DNA of 64,000 nucleotides, taken from UBA7455 sp026713185 (GTDB taxonomy: Bacteria; Pseudomonadota; Gammaproteobacteria; Pseudomonadales; Azotimanducaceae). The DNA lies in contig OY762456.1 in assembly GCA_963665785.1 (NCBI GenBank), positions 1,364,001 to 1,428,000 of the forward strand, written 5' to 3'. The translations under genes were made by a program, and so were the position numbers. The notes beneath the pieces are model-generated. The model searched no databases, was not told where the DNA came from, and saw only the letters and a program-made list of their open reading frames with translations. The stretch's first letter is position 1. The number at the start of each line of letters is the position of its first letter. Of the stretch, positions 53,121-62,237 are shown piece after piece.

Positions 53121-56100
53121 ATGTTTAAAAAGGTGCTCATTGCCAACCGGGGTGCGATCGCCGTGCGTATTGCACGCTCATTACAGGCGATGAATATCCG
53201 CTCTGTTGCCGTCTTTGCACCTTCTGATCGTGACTCGGCGCATCTTCACTCCGTTGATGAAGTCTGGCCACTTGGGGCTGACCGGGTACAGGACAGCTAC
53301 CTGAATCAGAAAAAACTATTCGACATTATGGCGCAGACGGATGTGGATGCGGTACATCCGGGATATGGATTCTTGAGTGAAAACGCCGGGTTTGCGGAAG
53401 CACTGACAGCGAAAGGAATCGCTTTTATTGGTCCCGCACCGGAACACCTGCGTTGTTTTGGATTAAAGCACAAAGCTCGGGCTCTTGCACAGGCGGCACG
53501 GGTGAACCTGTTGCCGGGCAGTGATGAACTGGACGACCTGGCAGAGGCCACCGCCGTTGCAAAGAAAATTGGCTATCCGATCATGTTGAAGAGTTCTGCC
53601 GGCGGTGGCGGTATTGGTATGCATCGTTGTTTGAGTCCCAGCCAGTTAAAGGAGACGTTTGACTCGGTACAACGGCTGGCAGCAGTCAATTTTGGTCATG
53701 ACGGTGTGTTTCTGGAAAAACTGGTCATTGATCCCCGGCATGTGGAAGTACAGGTGTTCGGTGATGGGAAAGGTGGAGTGGCAGCAATAGGTGATCGTGA
53801 TTGTTCTTTGCAGCGGCGTCATCAGAAGGTAATTGAAGAGAGTCCTGCACCGAATATCGCCAAAGAGGTGCGGAGAAAGATGCACCAACAGGCAGTGGAC
53901 CTGTTGTCCTCTATCTGTTATGAGAATGCGGGTACGGTCGAGTTTCTTTATGATGATGACACTGAACAGTTTTATTTTCTTGAGGTAAATACACGCCTGC
54001 AGGTTGAGCATGGCGTCACGGAATTGACCCATGATATTGATCTTGTGGAGTCGATGGTGAAACAGGCATCTGGTGACCTGGCTTCTGTAGAGGCACTTAC
54101 CTTCAGCGACCAACCCTGTGGTCATGCCATTCAGGCCAGGATATATGCCGAAGACCCGAATCATGATTTCAGACCCACTCCCGGGGTGATTGCAATGGCA
54201 GAATTTCCGGAAGAAGTGTCTTGTCGACAGAAGGCTCTCAGGATAGATACCTGGATCAGGTCCGGTACCGTCGTACCCTCTTATTTCGATCCGATGCTGG
54301 CCAAAGTGATTGCCAAAGCGCCGTCTCGCCGCGAAGCCATTGACAATCTGGCGAATGCGCTTGATTCCAGTGTTATTCACGGTATTGAAACCAACCTGCA
54401 ATATGTCCGGCAGGCATTGGACCTGCCGGATTTTAAAAAAGGGGAGATGACCACCGCCAGTCTGGCGGCTCTGCACTACAAGACCAGCAGCATTGAAATA
54501 CTCAAGGCCGGCGCCGGTACAACGATTCAGTCCTGGCCCGGAAGACAGGGCTACTGGGCTGTTGGCGTTCCGCCGTCAGGTCCTATGGATGACTTGAGTT
54601 TTCGACTGGGTAATCGACTGCTGGGCAATGAACCGTCTGCCGCCGGACTTGAAATAGTGGTACAAGGTCCTGCGATACGTTTTAACACGAATACCGTGAT
54701 AGTGGTTGCAGCAGGCGGCTGTGAAATCAGTCTTGATGGTCTGGAACTCAATTGCTTTGAACCCGTAGAGGTTAACGAGAGTCAGATTCTGACCCTGGGC
54801 AGAGTAACCAGGGGCGCCAGGGCATACCTGTTAGTCCGGGGAGGGTTTTCGGTTCCGCTGGAACTGGGGTCCAGCGCAACGTTTACACTGGGCTCACTCG
54901 GTGGCTTGAATGGCCGGACCCTGCAGTCAGGTGATGTTCTTCATATTCTGGACGGGTCGACTGAATCACCTCTTCCATCGTTGCAGGAAGCTCCCGACTT
55001 TGCTTCCTGCCAGCGGATTCGCATTATGCTGGGGCCACATACCGCTCCAGACTTTTTCACGGACAAGGATATTGAATTGTTCCTTGCAGCAACATGGACA
55101 GTTCACTACAACTCTTCGCGAACAGGGGTTCGCCTGACTGGTCCGCAGCCTGAGTGGACCAGGGAGGATGGTGGCGAAGCCGGTTTACATCCATCAAACA
55201 TTCACGATAACGCCTACGCGTTTGGCAGTATCGACTTCACTGGTGACATGCCGGTGATATTAGGACCAGATGGTCCCAGCCTGGGTGGTTTTGTATGCCC
55301 CGGTGTGGTTATCAATGCCGATCGCTGGAAACTGGGTCAGTTATTACCGGGAGATGAAATCCAGTTGGTTCCGGTGTCTGAAGCAGAAGCCAGACGCGCC
55401 GGTGAACAACAGAACACCTACATTAATACGCTAAGAGGTTTCCCGGCTGACATTAATCAGATAAAAGCGGAATCGCCTGTTATTCTCGGGAGTCTGTACC
55501 CTTCGCGAAATGATGAATTTACAATTCGGCGCTCGGGGCAGGAATGGCTGCTGATTGAGTTTGGTCCGGCGATGCTGGATTTGGAACTTCACCTGAGGGT
55601 TCATGCGTTACGTCGAATAATCAGCACCGAAAAGATTCCAGGTATTGTCGAAATGACACCGGGTATCAGATCGTTGCAGATACGTTTTGATATGAATCGC
55701 TGGACATCTGTGTCACTGACGGATGTGTTACAATATCTGATACCGTATATTGACAGTTCCAGCGATGAAGCAATTGAATCCAGGGTAGTGCACCTGCCAC
55801 TGTCCTGGGACGATCCTGCCTGTCGTGAAGCAATCAACCGGTATACCAGGGGCGTCCGTCCGGACGCACCCTGGTGCCCGGACAATATCGAATTCATACG
55901 TCGTATCAATGGCTTGCCGGATTCGGACTCGGTCAAAAATATTGTATTTGACGCAAACTATCTGGTCATGGGGCTTGGTGATGTGTATCTGGGTGCGCCG
56001 GTTGCAACGCCACTGGATCCCCGGCACCGTTTAGTAACGACAAAATATAACCCTGCACGAACCTGGACTGCTGAAAATTCGGTTGGTATTGGAGGTTCCT

Positions 56101-56705
56101 ACCTGTGTATTTACGGAATGGAAGGTCCTGGTGGTTATCAGTTTGTCGGCAGAACACTGCAAGTGTGGAATCGATATAAACGCGGTGCTGCATTTGACGA
56201 ACACTGGTTATTGCGGAGCTTCGATCAAATTCGTTTTTACGAAGTGGCAGCCAGCGAACTGTTGGAAATGAGGGAGGCATTCCCAAGAGGTGAGCTTGAT
56301 CTTGACATCGAGTCGACCACTTTTGATATGAAAGCCTATCGAAGTTTTCTTCTCGATCATCAGGCCAGTATTGATGAGTTTACCAGTAGTCGGAAAGCTG
56401 CCTTTGACGAAGAACTCAGTCGCTGGCGTGAACAGGGGTTGCTGACCTTCGAGTCTGAGGATCAGACAACGAATGCGCCAACGATCAGTCAATACGATGA
56501 TGCTGTGTCGAGTCCGTTGACCGGGTCCGTATGGTCGATTCTGGTGACACCCGGTCAGCAGGTCAGGGAGAATGAAATACTGTTGGTTCTGGAGGCGATG
56601 AAGTCTGAATTTGAGGTAAGGTCTCCGGCAGCCGGTAAAGTGGAGATGCTGGTTACAGAGGGTCAACTGGTTAATTCCGGACAGGCATTAGCGGTGATAG
56701 CATGA
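53121..56705 (+). CDS. Biotin-dependent guanidine/urea carboxylase
   Basis: 1194 residues in one chain: biotin carboxylase (1 to about 450, with GYGFLSENAGFAEAL, GGGGIGMHRC and EVNTRLQVEHGVTE), KipA/AHS2-type domain (about 470-780), KipI/AHS1-type domain (about 800-1000), then a biotinyl domain with VLEAMKSE at about 1160. It carboxylates urea to allophanate or guanidine to carboxyguanidine using ATP and bicarbonate. Guanidine is preferred here because of the flanking CgdA/B pair; the deciding active-site residue was not assigned from sequence alone. Its stop overlaps the next start (ATGA). Confidence 0.93.
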   Translation: MFKKVLIANRGAIAVRIARSLQAMNIRSVAVFAPSDRDSAHLHSVDEVWPLGADRVQDSYLNQKKLFDIMAQTDVDAVHPGYGFLSENAGFAEALTAKGIAFIGPAPEHLRCFGLKHKARALAQAARVNLLPGSDELDDLAEATAVAKKIGYPIMLKSSAGGGGIGMHRCLSPSQLKETFDSVQRLAAVNFGHDGVFLEKLVIDPRHVEVQVFGDGKGGVAAIGDRDCSLQRRHQKVIEESPAPNIAKEVRRKMHQQAVDLLSSICYENAGTVEFLYDDDTEQFYFLEVNTRLQVEHGVTELTHDIDLVESMVKQASGDLASVEALTFSDQPCGHAIQARIYAEDPNHDFRPTPGVIAMAEFPEEVSCRQKALRIDTWIRSGTVVPSYFDPMLAKVIAKAPSRREAIDNLANALDSSVIHGIETNLQYVRQALDLPDFKKGEMTTASLAALHYKTSSIEILKAGAGTTIQSWPGRQGYWAVGVPPSGPMDDLSFRLGNRLLGNEPSAAGLEIVVQGPAIRFNTNTVIVVAAGGCEISLDGLELNCFEPVEVNESQILTLGRVTRGARAYLLVRGGFSVPLELGSSATFTLGSLGGLNGRTLQSGDVLHILDGSTESPLPSLQEAPDFASCQRIRIMLGPHTAPDFFTDKDIELFLAATWTVHYNSSRTGVRLTGPQPEWTREDGGEAGLHPSNIHDNAYAFGSIDFTGDMPVILGPDGPSLGGFVCPGVVINADRWKLGQLLPGDEIQLVPVSEAEARRAGEQQNTYINTLRGFPADINQIKAESPVILGSLYPSRNDEFTIRRSGQEWLLIEFGPAMLDLELHLRVHALRRIISTEKIPGIVEMTPGIRSLQIRFDMNRWTSVSLTDVLQYLIPYIDSSSDEAIESRVVHLPLSWDDPACREAINRYTRGVRPDAPWCPDNIEFIRRINGLPDSDSVKNIVFDANYLVMGLGDVYLGAPVATPLDPRHRLVTTKYNPARTWTAENSVGIGGSYLCIYGMEGPGGYQFVGRTLQVWNRYKRGAAFDEHWLLRSFDQIRFYEVAASELLEMREAFPRGELDLDIESTTFDMKAYRSFLLDHQASIDEFTSSRKAAFDEELSRWREQGLLTFESEDQTTNAPTISQYDDAVSSPLTGSVWSILVTPGQQVRENEILLVLEAMKSEFEVRSPAAGKVEMLVTEGQLVNSGQALAVIA

Positions 56706-58450
56706 TTGATCTGGATATAGTTTCGTTGCGAACGGGTTATCGCAAAGAAACTTTCAAGCCAAAAGATATTGTGGTGGAAATTCGTGAACGTATCGAACTG
56801 ACCAGGTCTCACAATATCTGGATTACCCTGCTGGATGAAGCCGACCTCGCTGTCCGGCTCGACAATCTGAAACACATGAGTCCCGACCAGCATGCTTTAT
56901 GGGGAATTCCTTTTGCCATAAAGGACAACATTGATCTGGCAGGATGCCCAACAACTGCGGGATGCCCTGATTTTACCTATACGCCTGATTCCTCGGCTTC
57001 GGTGGTCAGTCGATTGATTGCCGCTGGTGCGATACCCATCGGCAAGACCAACCTTGATCAGTTTGCGACGGGACTGGTGGGTACCCGATCACCTTACGGC
57101 GCTGTAGGCAATGCAGTTAATCCGCAGTATATCGCTGGAGGCAGTAGTGCTGGTTCAGCAGTTGCAGTCAGGCTTGGTCTCTGCAGTTTTGCCCTGGGAA
57201 CCGATACAGCAGGTTCCGGTAGAATTCCTGCGGGTTTTAACGGCATTGTGGGGCTGAAACCTACCAGGGGATGGTGGTCTACACGTGGTGTGGTACCAGC
57301 ATGCAAGTCGCTGGACTGTGTGTCGGTATTTACCCGTTCTGTATCCGATGCAAGAATCATAGCCGGGCAGTGTGCGGGTATGGATGACGATCCATGGTCC
57401 AGGGACATTGAGTTCGCCGGCTTTAATATCAATATGCCTCGCATAGGTGTCATCGGTGGGCCGGATCTTGAAGTCTGCGATGCTGCCTCTGGCAATGCCT
57501 ATACTCAATTTATCAATAACCTGCCTTTTGAAAGCGTAACGATTGATATGGAGCCGTTTACCGCGGCTGCTCAATTACTCTATGAAGGCCCATGGGTGGC
57601 GGAACGGTATTCGGCGATTGATACCTTCATTCAGTCCAGTCCGCAAAGCCTGCATCCGATTACCCTTGAAATCATTGATAAAGGTGCGGAACTGACGGCA
57701 GTAGATGCCTTTAACGGCAGCTACAGACTGGAAAAACTCAAGTCGGTGACAGAGAAAGTCTTTGATGCAATTGATGTCCTGCTGTTGCCCACGGCGCCAA
57801 CGATATTCAGCATTAAAGAAGTAATGCAGGAACCCATTCAAACCAATAGTCGTCTCGGCGCCTACAGCAATTTTGTTAACCTGCTGGACCTGTGTGCGCT
57901 GTCGATACCGGCAGGGACACTCACTAACGGATTACCCTTTGGAGTGACGCTGATAGCAAAAGCGGGACGTGACCATGCACTACTGGACCTGGCAGCGTTG
58001 CTGCGTGGTGAAGCAATCAGCAGTGAACCTCGTCCCGGTGAATTTCATCTCGCGGTGTGCGGGGCGCATCTTTCGGGACAACCGCTTAATCAGGATCTTG
58101 TGACGCCCGGTGGATATCTCGTTGAAGCAACCAGGACCAGCAGTGATTACCGTCTGTATGCATTGCCTGATGGCAAACGCCCCGCGCTCGTTCGGGACCC
58201 CGGTTGTGGTTGTTCCATTGAGGTCGAAGTCTGGTCATTGCCAGATCACTCTCTGGCGGACTTTGTTCGCACGATTGCACCGCCCCTGGGTATCGGCAGC
58301 ATTGAACTCATGGATGGACGCTGGGTACACAGCTTTATTGCAGAGCCGGTTGCAACTGAGAACGCACAGGAAATAACGCACTATGACGGATGGCGAAAAT
58401 ACAAAGCCGATGGATCAGTCGGGTTAACAGAAGGTAAGGAGGTTTTTTGA
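56702..58450 (+). CDS. atzF: Allophanate hydrolase
   Basis: 582 residues. Amidase-signature domain (1 to about 430) with the Lys in PFAIKDNIDLAG and GGSSAGSAVAV holding the cis-Ser/Ser pair, then a C-terminal domain (about 450-582) typical of AtzF-type enzymes. Hydrolyses allophanate to two ammonia and two CO2 in two steps with the C-domain. Final gene of the operon; it reaches its stop inside a TTTTGATGCTCAC repeat. Confidence 0.93.
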   Translation: MIDLDIVSLRTGYRKETFKPKDIVVEIRERIELTRSHNIWITLLDEADLAVRLDNLKHMSPDQHALWGIPFAIKDNIDLAGCPTTAGCPDFTYTPDSSASVVSRLIAAGAIPIGKTNLDQFATGLVGTRSPYGAVGNAVNPQYIAGGSSAGSAVAVRLGLCSFALGTDTAGSGRIPAGFNGIVGLKPTRGWWSTRGVVPACKSLDCVSVFTRSVSDARIIAGQCAGMDDDPWSRDIEFAGFNINMPRIGVIGGPDLEVCDAASGNAYTQFINNLPFESVTIDMEPFTAAAQLLYEGPWVAERYSAIDTFIQSSPQSLHPITLEIIDKGAELTAVDAFNGSYRLEKLKSVTEKVFDAIDVLLLPTAPTIFSIKEVMQEPIQTNSRLGAYSNFVNLLDLCALSIPAGTLTNGLPFGVTLIAKAGRDHALLDLAALLRGEAISSEPRPGEFHLAVCGAHLSGQPLNQDLVTPGGYLVEATRTSSDYRLYALPDGKRPALVRDPGCGCSIEVEVWSLPDHSLADFVRTIAPPLGIGSIELMDGRWVHSFIAEPVATENAQEITHYDGWRKYKADGSVGLTEGKEVF

Positions 58451-58527
58451 TGCTCACCTATGGGACACAAGATATTTTGTGGCCCATATTTGCTTAAAAG
58501 TGAACCACAAAGCGTTTTGATGCTCAC
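58445..58527 (+). repeat. Paired TTTTGATGCTCAC repeats, possible IS end remnant
   Basis: The 13-mer occurs at 58445-58457 and 58515-58527, each followed by a similar ...GG/TG...ACA tract. Repeats of this kind mark the ends of some IS21-like elements, but no transposase or matching second end is present, so a solo relic is the likeliest reading. Confidence 0.45.
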
Positions 58528-58659
58528 AGGTGAACAACAAACCAGTAGTGCACATAATGCCCCGTTCCGCTTTGAGGTATGTGGTATCTAACCCTCTATC
58601 GCAAGTTGTTGCTTGGTCAGTGGCAGGTTATAGTTTATTCGGCATATAAAGGATAGCGC

Positions 58660-59102
58660 ATGGCGCGAGGACAAAAGGCAAAGGCGACTCTCGAAGACAC
58701 GAACGCAGACGGCGGAGCAACAACCGGCTATGAGACCGAGTTGTGGGCAATGGCCGATGCGCTCCGCGGTTCGATGACGCCGCCGAGGACCGTGACGAGT
58801 ACATCGCCCGCATTGCCGATACTTACCATGTCTGACGTGGCGGAGAAGATATGAACAATTACTCCGTTAAATCAGGATTCTGCAAGAGCGCATCAATGGA
58901 CGAGCTGCGCAAACACGGCTATGTACTCACACCTGGTCGTTATGTTGGTGCTGAGCCACAAGAAGACGACGGCGAGCCGTTCGAGGAGAAGATGACGCGA
59001 CTGGTGGCGGAACTGCAAGCACGGCAGACCGAGGGCGCAAGGCTAGACGCCGCTATCGGAGATAATTTTAGAGCATTGGGTTTCAGGGACGGTAAGGCAT
59101 GA
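58660..59102 (+). pseudogene. Internally deleted type I restriction methyltransferase subunit (hsdM)
   Basis: Two pieces of HsdM remain. The first (58660-58854) reads MARGQKAKATLEDTNADGG then TGYETELWAMADALRGSM, the HsdM N-terminus, and leaves the family pattern. The second (58851-59102) reads GFCKSASMDELRKHGYVLTP and YVGAEPQEDDGEPFEEKM, the HsdM C-terminus. About 400 codons with all catalytic motifs (SAM-binding, NPPF/Y) are missing. The last 4 bases overlap the HEPN gene. hsdS and hsdR are not seen. Confidence 0.88.
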
Positions 59103-59524
59103 CCATCGACACCACCTTCCTGTGGCGCTGCATCGACACTCTTGAGCGCGCCATGGACGAGATTGTCATACACGGGACAACGGAAGACTCTCTGTATGAC
59201 ATCTATCGTGCTGCCTGTGTCAAGGAGTTCGAGTTGGTGCTGGAGCAGAGCGGCAAGCTGCTTAGAAAGCGGCTCGCGAATTTCTTTGCCAGTAACCGGC
59301 AGGCGGACCGTCTGGCCTTCAAAGATCTGTTCCGACACGCCGCCAAACACGGGTTGATCGAACCCGATGCTGCAGAGCGCTGGCTTCGCTATCGCGACAA
59401 TCGAAACGACACGGCGCACAACTACGGTGAGGACTTCGCCGAAGACACGCTCAAACTGCTACCCTCTTTCGTTGCCGATGCGAGAGCGTTGGCCGACATG
59501 ATCGAGTCCGTGGACGATGGCTGA
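59099..59524 (+). CDS. HEPN toxin of a HEPN/MNT toxin-antitoxin pair
   Basis: 141 residues, all-helical HI0074-like HEPN protein. The RX4HXY motif is complete: Arg102, His107, Tyr109 in RNDTAHNY, the ribonuclease active site of HEPN toxins and the Tyr that is AMPylated by the MNT partner. Start overlaps the hsdM remnant (ATGA) and the stop overlaps the MNT gene by 8 bp. HEPN/MNT pairs are commonly found inside type I restriction loci. Confidence 0.9.
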   Translation: MTIDTTFLWRCIDTLERAMDEIVIHGTTEDSLYDIYRAACVKEFELVLEQSGKLLRKRLANFFASNRQADRLAFKDLFRHAAKHGLIEPDAAERWLRYRDNRNDTAHNYGEDFAEDTLKLLPSFVADARALADMIESVDDG

Positions 59525-59870
59525 CCGGCTGCACCTCTCGACGAAGCACCGCCGCGTTCTGGAAACGCTGTTGCGGGAACATCTGCCCGACGTCGAGGTC
59601 TGGGCCTACGGCAGTCGCGTGAACGGACGCAGCCATGACGGCAGTGATCTTGACCTCGTGCTGCTCGGACCGGGACTGAAGGAAATTCCCACCGGGCAAT
59701 TGGGTGATTTCGAAGAAGCGGTACGGGAATCGACCATCCCGTTCCTGGTCGAAGCCCGCGACTGGGCGCGCCTGCCGGACCGGTTCCATCAGGAGATAGA
59801 GCGGAATTATGTGGTATTGGTTTCAAGTTCACCAGAAAGAGGAGACGCAAATTGGCAGGAAAAGTGCTGA
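59517..59870 (+). CDS. MNT nucleotidyltransferase antitoxin
   Basis: 117 residues. Minimal nucleotidyltransferase with YGSRVNGRSHDGSDLDLVLL, i.e. GSx10DxD: Gly-Ser and two metal-binding Asp. It neutralises the HEPN partner by AMPylating its motif Tyr. The last 20 residues look abnormal (SSSPERGDANWQEKC) and the stop overlaps a 27-codon frame, so the original C-terminus may have been lost at a deletion joint. Confidence 0.9.
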   Translation: MADRLHLSTKHRRVLETLLREHLPDVEVWAYGSRVNGRSHDGSDLDLVLLGPGLKEIPTGQLGDFEEAVRESTIPFLVEARDWARLPDRFHQEIERNYVVLVSSSPERGDANWQEKC

Positions 59871-59953
59871 TGCCCTTCTTCATCAACGACGCCATCGGTC
59901 TCTACCAGACCATCGACATAACTGCCGAACAGCGCAAGTCCCTTCTGGTGTAG
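59870..59953 (+). pseudogene. 27-codon frame, likely start fragment of a lost downstream gene
   Basis: ATG overlaps the MNT stop (TGATG). Reads MPFFINDAIGLYQT then ITAEQRKSLLV and stops just before the dispersed repeat. Not recognised; position suggests a truncated restriction-locus gene. Confidence 0.3.
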
Positions 59954-59963
59954 CATCAAGGGC

Positions 59964-59990
59964 TTTACTCTGGCACTTTACCCCGACCCC
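59964..59990. repeat. Partial copy of the 82-bp palindrome repeat
   Basis: TTTACTCTGGCACTTTAC followed by CCCGACCCC: one arm of the element at 24576-24657, with one GGAGTAAAGTGCC unit fewer. It lies at the boundary between the restriction-locus debris and the next gene. Confidence 0.75.
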
Positions 59991-60099
59991 ATTTGTCTGT
60001 GTAAAAGGTAATCTTCTTACTGCTTCTTCAGCGTTTTACCATAGCCCGTCTGCCTGCATTTGTCTGATCCTTACAGACCAGCAAACACCAGGCACCGCC

Positions 60100-61038
60100 A
60101 TGGCAAACAGGATCAGTCACGATCAGAACTTCAAAAACCTGATACTGGACTATCCACGGGATGCTCTTTCTTTCTTTGCTCCCAATCATGCACCCTTGCC
60201 AGATGACCAGGTGGAATTCACTCCTTTACGGCAGGAACAACTGCAACAACATCCGGGCGCACATTACCGGGAACTGGATATGCCGCTGCAGGTGGATTGG
60301 ACAGATGGCCGCCGTAAGACATTACTGTTCGCCATAGAAGAAGAAACTGATCCGCGCCATTTCTCGATACACCGACTGGCTCATTATTGCATTGACCTCG
60401 TTGAGTTGAATAAATCAGATCGCGTGGTGCCGGTGGTAATCTTTCTGGGTGAAGCTGGCTCAGCGCCAGCATCCCTGGCTGTGGGCGACGAGTACAAACG
60501 CTTTCTCACTTTTGAGTACCTGAGCTGTAAACTGAAAGACATCCCGTACGAGAGCTGGCAGCAAAGCGATAATCTGGTGGCGCGTTTAAACCTGCCGAAT
60601 ATGCGATACCCGGTAGATCAGAAGAAAGAGGTCTTTGATCAGGCATACCATGGTCTTCTGGCACTGGAGCCGGACCGGGTCAAGCAGGCCAAATATCTCA
60701 GTTTTATCGACATTTACGCGGGACTTACCGATAATGAGTTACAGCAATGGCAACAACAATATCTGGAGGATGAACCCAACATGGCAGGATACGCAGAATA
60801 TCTCAGACAAGAAGGCAAGCAGATAGGTTTACAAGAAGGCCTGAAAGAGGGCTTACAAGAGGGTCGAGTTGAAGGCGAACGCACGGTTCTGGAACGACAA
60901 CTGAACCGTCGATTCGGCACCTTATCGCCCGAGATTAGCAAGAAGCTAAGCGAAGCATCGTCAACAGACCTGGAAAACTGGGCTGAAAAAGTGCTTGACG
61001 CCGAAACACTGGACGACGTCTTTGTCTCTAACCACTAA
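60100..61038 (+). CDS. Rpn/PD-(D/E)xK-family nuclease with DUF4351 C-terminus
   Basis: 312 residues from the ATG at 60100; the same frame runs open upstream without coding character. N-terminal half (1-190) is like Rpn recombination-promoting nucleases (HDQNFKNLILDYPRDALSFF, later LLFAIEEETDPRHFSIHRLAHY with E-x-E in the nuclease core). A Gln/Glu/Gly repeat (GLQEGLKEGLQEGR) links to a DUF4351 helical domain (LERQLNRRFG...LDDVF). The family is often scattered in multiple genome copies; some members act in phage defence or recombination. Confidence 0.85.
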   Translation: MANRISHDQNFKNLILDYPRDALSFFAPNHAPLPDDQVEFTPLRQEQLQQHPGAHYRELDMPLQVDWTDGRRKTLLFAIEEETDPRHFSIHRLAHYCIDLVELNKSDRVVPVVIFLGEAGSAPASLAVGDEYKRFLTFEYLSCKLKDIPYESWQQSDNLVARLNLPNMRYPVDQKKEVFDQAYHGLLALEPDRVKQAKYLSFIDIYAGLTDNELQQWQQQYLEDEPNMAGYAEYLRQEGKQIGLQEGLKEGLQEGRVEGERTVLERQLNRRFGTLSPEISKKLSEASSTDLENWAEKVLDAETLDDVFVSNH

Positions 61039-61355
61039 CCAGGCTGTTGATGTCATAAACCGTATTCCGGTGTAACACCTCTTGCCCGGTGTGACTCGCC
61101 AATCCAGCTCGCTCGCCATCCCTTGCCAATATCCCTTGGCTCCTGTGTACGAACTTCACTACCTGTTCACCTGCTGACTTCACCCTATCTTCACCGAATC
61201 CCTCTCAAGGGGGATGTATAGTGTGTGTCTCTTATTGGGAGCCAGATAATCCAACGTGACATAGAGAAGAGAAGGTGTGTATTCGATTTTTACACTGGCA
61301 TGGTACGATAGTCCCTGGAAGGAGAGGGACACCTGCAATATTCAGGAGGTGACAG
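61039..61355. other. Intergenic region, no gene seen
   Basis: 317 bp between the nuclease and TauD genes. It contains a GTCCCT/AGGGAC hairpin (about 61310-61330) shortly before a strong AGGAGGTGA ribosome site at 61343-61351. No other feature recognised. Confidence 0.5.
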
Positions 61356-62216
61356 ATGAAGATCACGCCCGCGGATGCCACATTGGGCGCTATTGTTGAA
61401 GATGTAAATCTGGCGGCAATATCGGATGCCTGTTTTCAGGAGATCGAATCCGCCTGGCATGAATACGGTGTCCTTGTATTTCGTGAGCAGCATCTTTCGA
61501 GCGATGACCACCTGGCATTTGCCAGAAAGTTTGGTCGCCTGGAGATTGGTCTGCAACACTCACCCAAGTCGGTATTGGCGCGAATGTCGAACATTACTGC
61601 CGGTGGTGACATCGCAAAGCCCACCAGTCTGCAGGTTCGATTCCACCTCGGAAATACTTTTTGGCATACGGACAGTTCCTATAAATCTGTTGGCGCCAAA
61701 GCATCGCTGCTGGCGGCACGTGTTGTCCCGCAAGAAGGTGGTGAGACGGAATGGGCGGATATGCGGGCGGCATACGATGTGCTGGAAGATGACATGAAAG
61801 CCTTTCTGGGGGACAAGGAAGCAGTACACAGTTATGTCTACAGCCATTCCTGGCATGGTGGCCTGGAAATCCTTTCGAAAAATGATCTGAAGAAACTGCC
61901 ACCGGTCACTCATCCGGTCATTCGTACACATCCTGCGACGGGTCGGAGGAATCTCTTTGTCGGTCGGCACGCCAGTCACATCGTTGGTGAAGATGTGGAA
62001 GAGAGCCGTGCCTTGCTGAAAAAACTCACCCGGGAAGGTGCACAGCCACCACGTACCTGGAAGTATAAATGGCAGTCCGGTGATATCTGCATCTGGGACA
62101 ACCGTTGTGTGCTGCACCGCGGACATCTGTGGCCGGAGGATCAGAAACGTTTTATGGTCCGGGCCACAGTGGCGGGTGATGGCGAAAATGAGTGGATCCT
62201 GAAAGAAGCCAGTTAG
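61356..62216 (+). CDS. TauD/TfdA-family 2-oxoglutarate dioxygenase
   Basis: 286 residues. Iron ligands His104-x-Asp106 (FWHTDSSY), distal His254 in IWDNRCVLHRGH, and a final RFMVRATVAGD for 2-oxoglutarate. Closest in type to 2,4-D/alpha-ketoglutarate dioxygenases among the TauD family, by pattern only. The ATG has a near-perfect AGGAGGTGA ribosome site. It is convergent with the aldolase gene. Confidence 0.93.
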   Translation: MKITPADATLGAIVEDVNLAAISDACFQEIESAWHEYGVLVFREQHLSSDDHLAFARKFGRLEIGLQHSPKSVLARMSNITAGGDIAKPTSLQVRFHLGNTFWHTDSSYKSVGAKASLLAARVVPQEGGETEWADMRAAYDVLEDDMKAFLGDKEAVHSYVYSHSWHGGLEILSKNDLKKLPPVTHPVIRTHPATGRRNLFVGRHASHIVGEDVEESRALLKKLTREGAQPPRTWKYKWQSGDICIWDNRCVLHRGHLWPEDQKRFMVRATVAGDGENEWILKEAS

Positions 62217-62237
62217 AAACTGCCAGTTTTACACTGC

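Noticed and set aside
59809..60099. Upstream extension of the Rpn-like gene by 97 codons
   Set aside because: The extension runs through the MNT gene end and the dispersed repeat and lacks coding character; conserved sequence begins at 60100.
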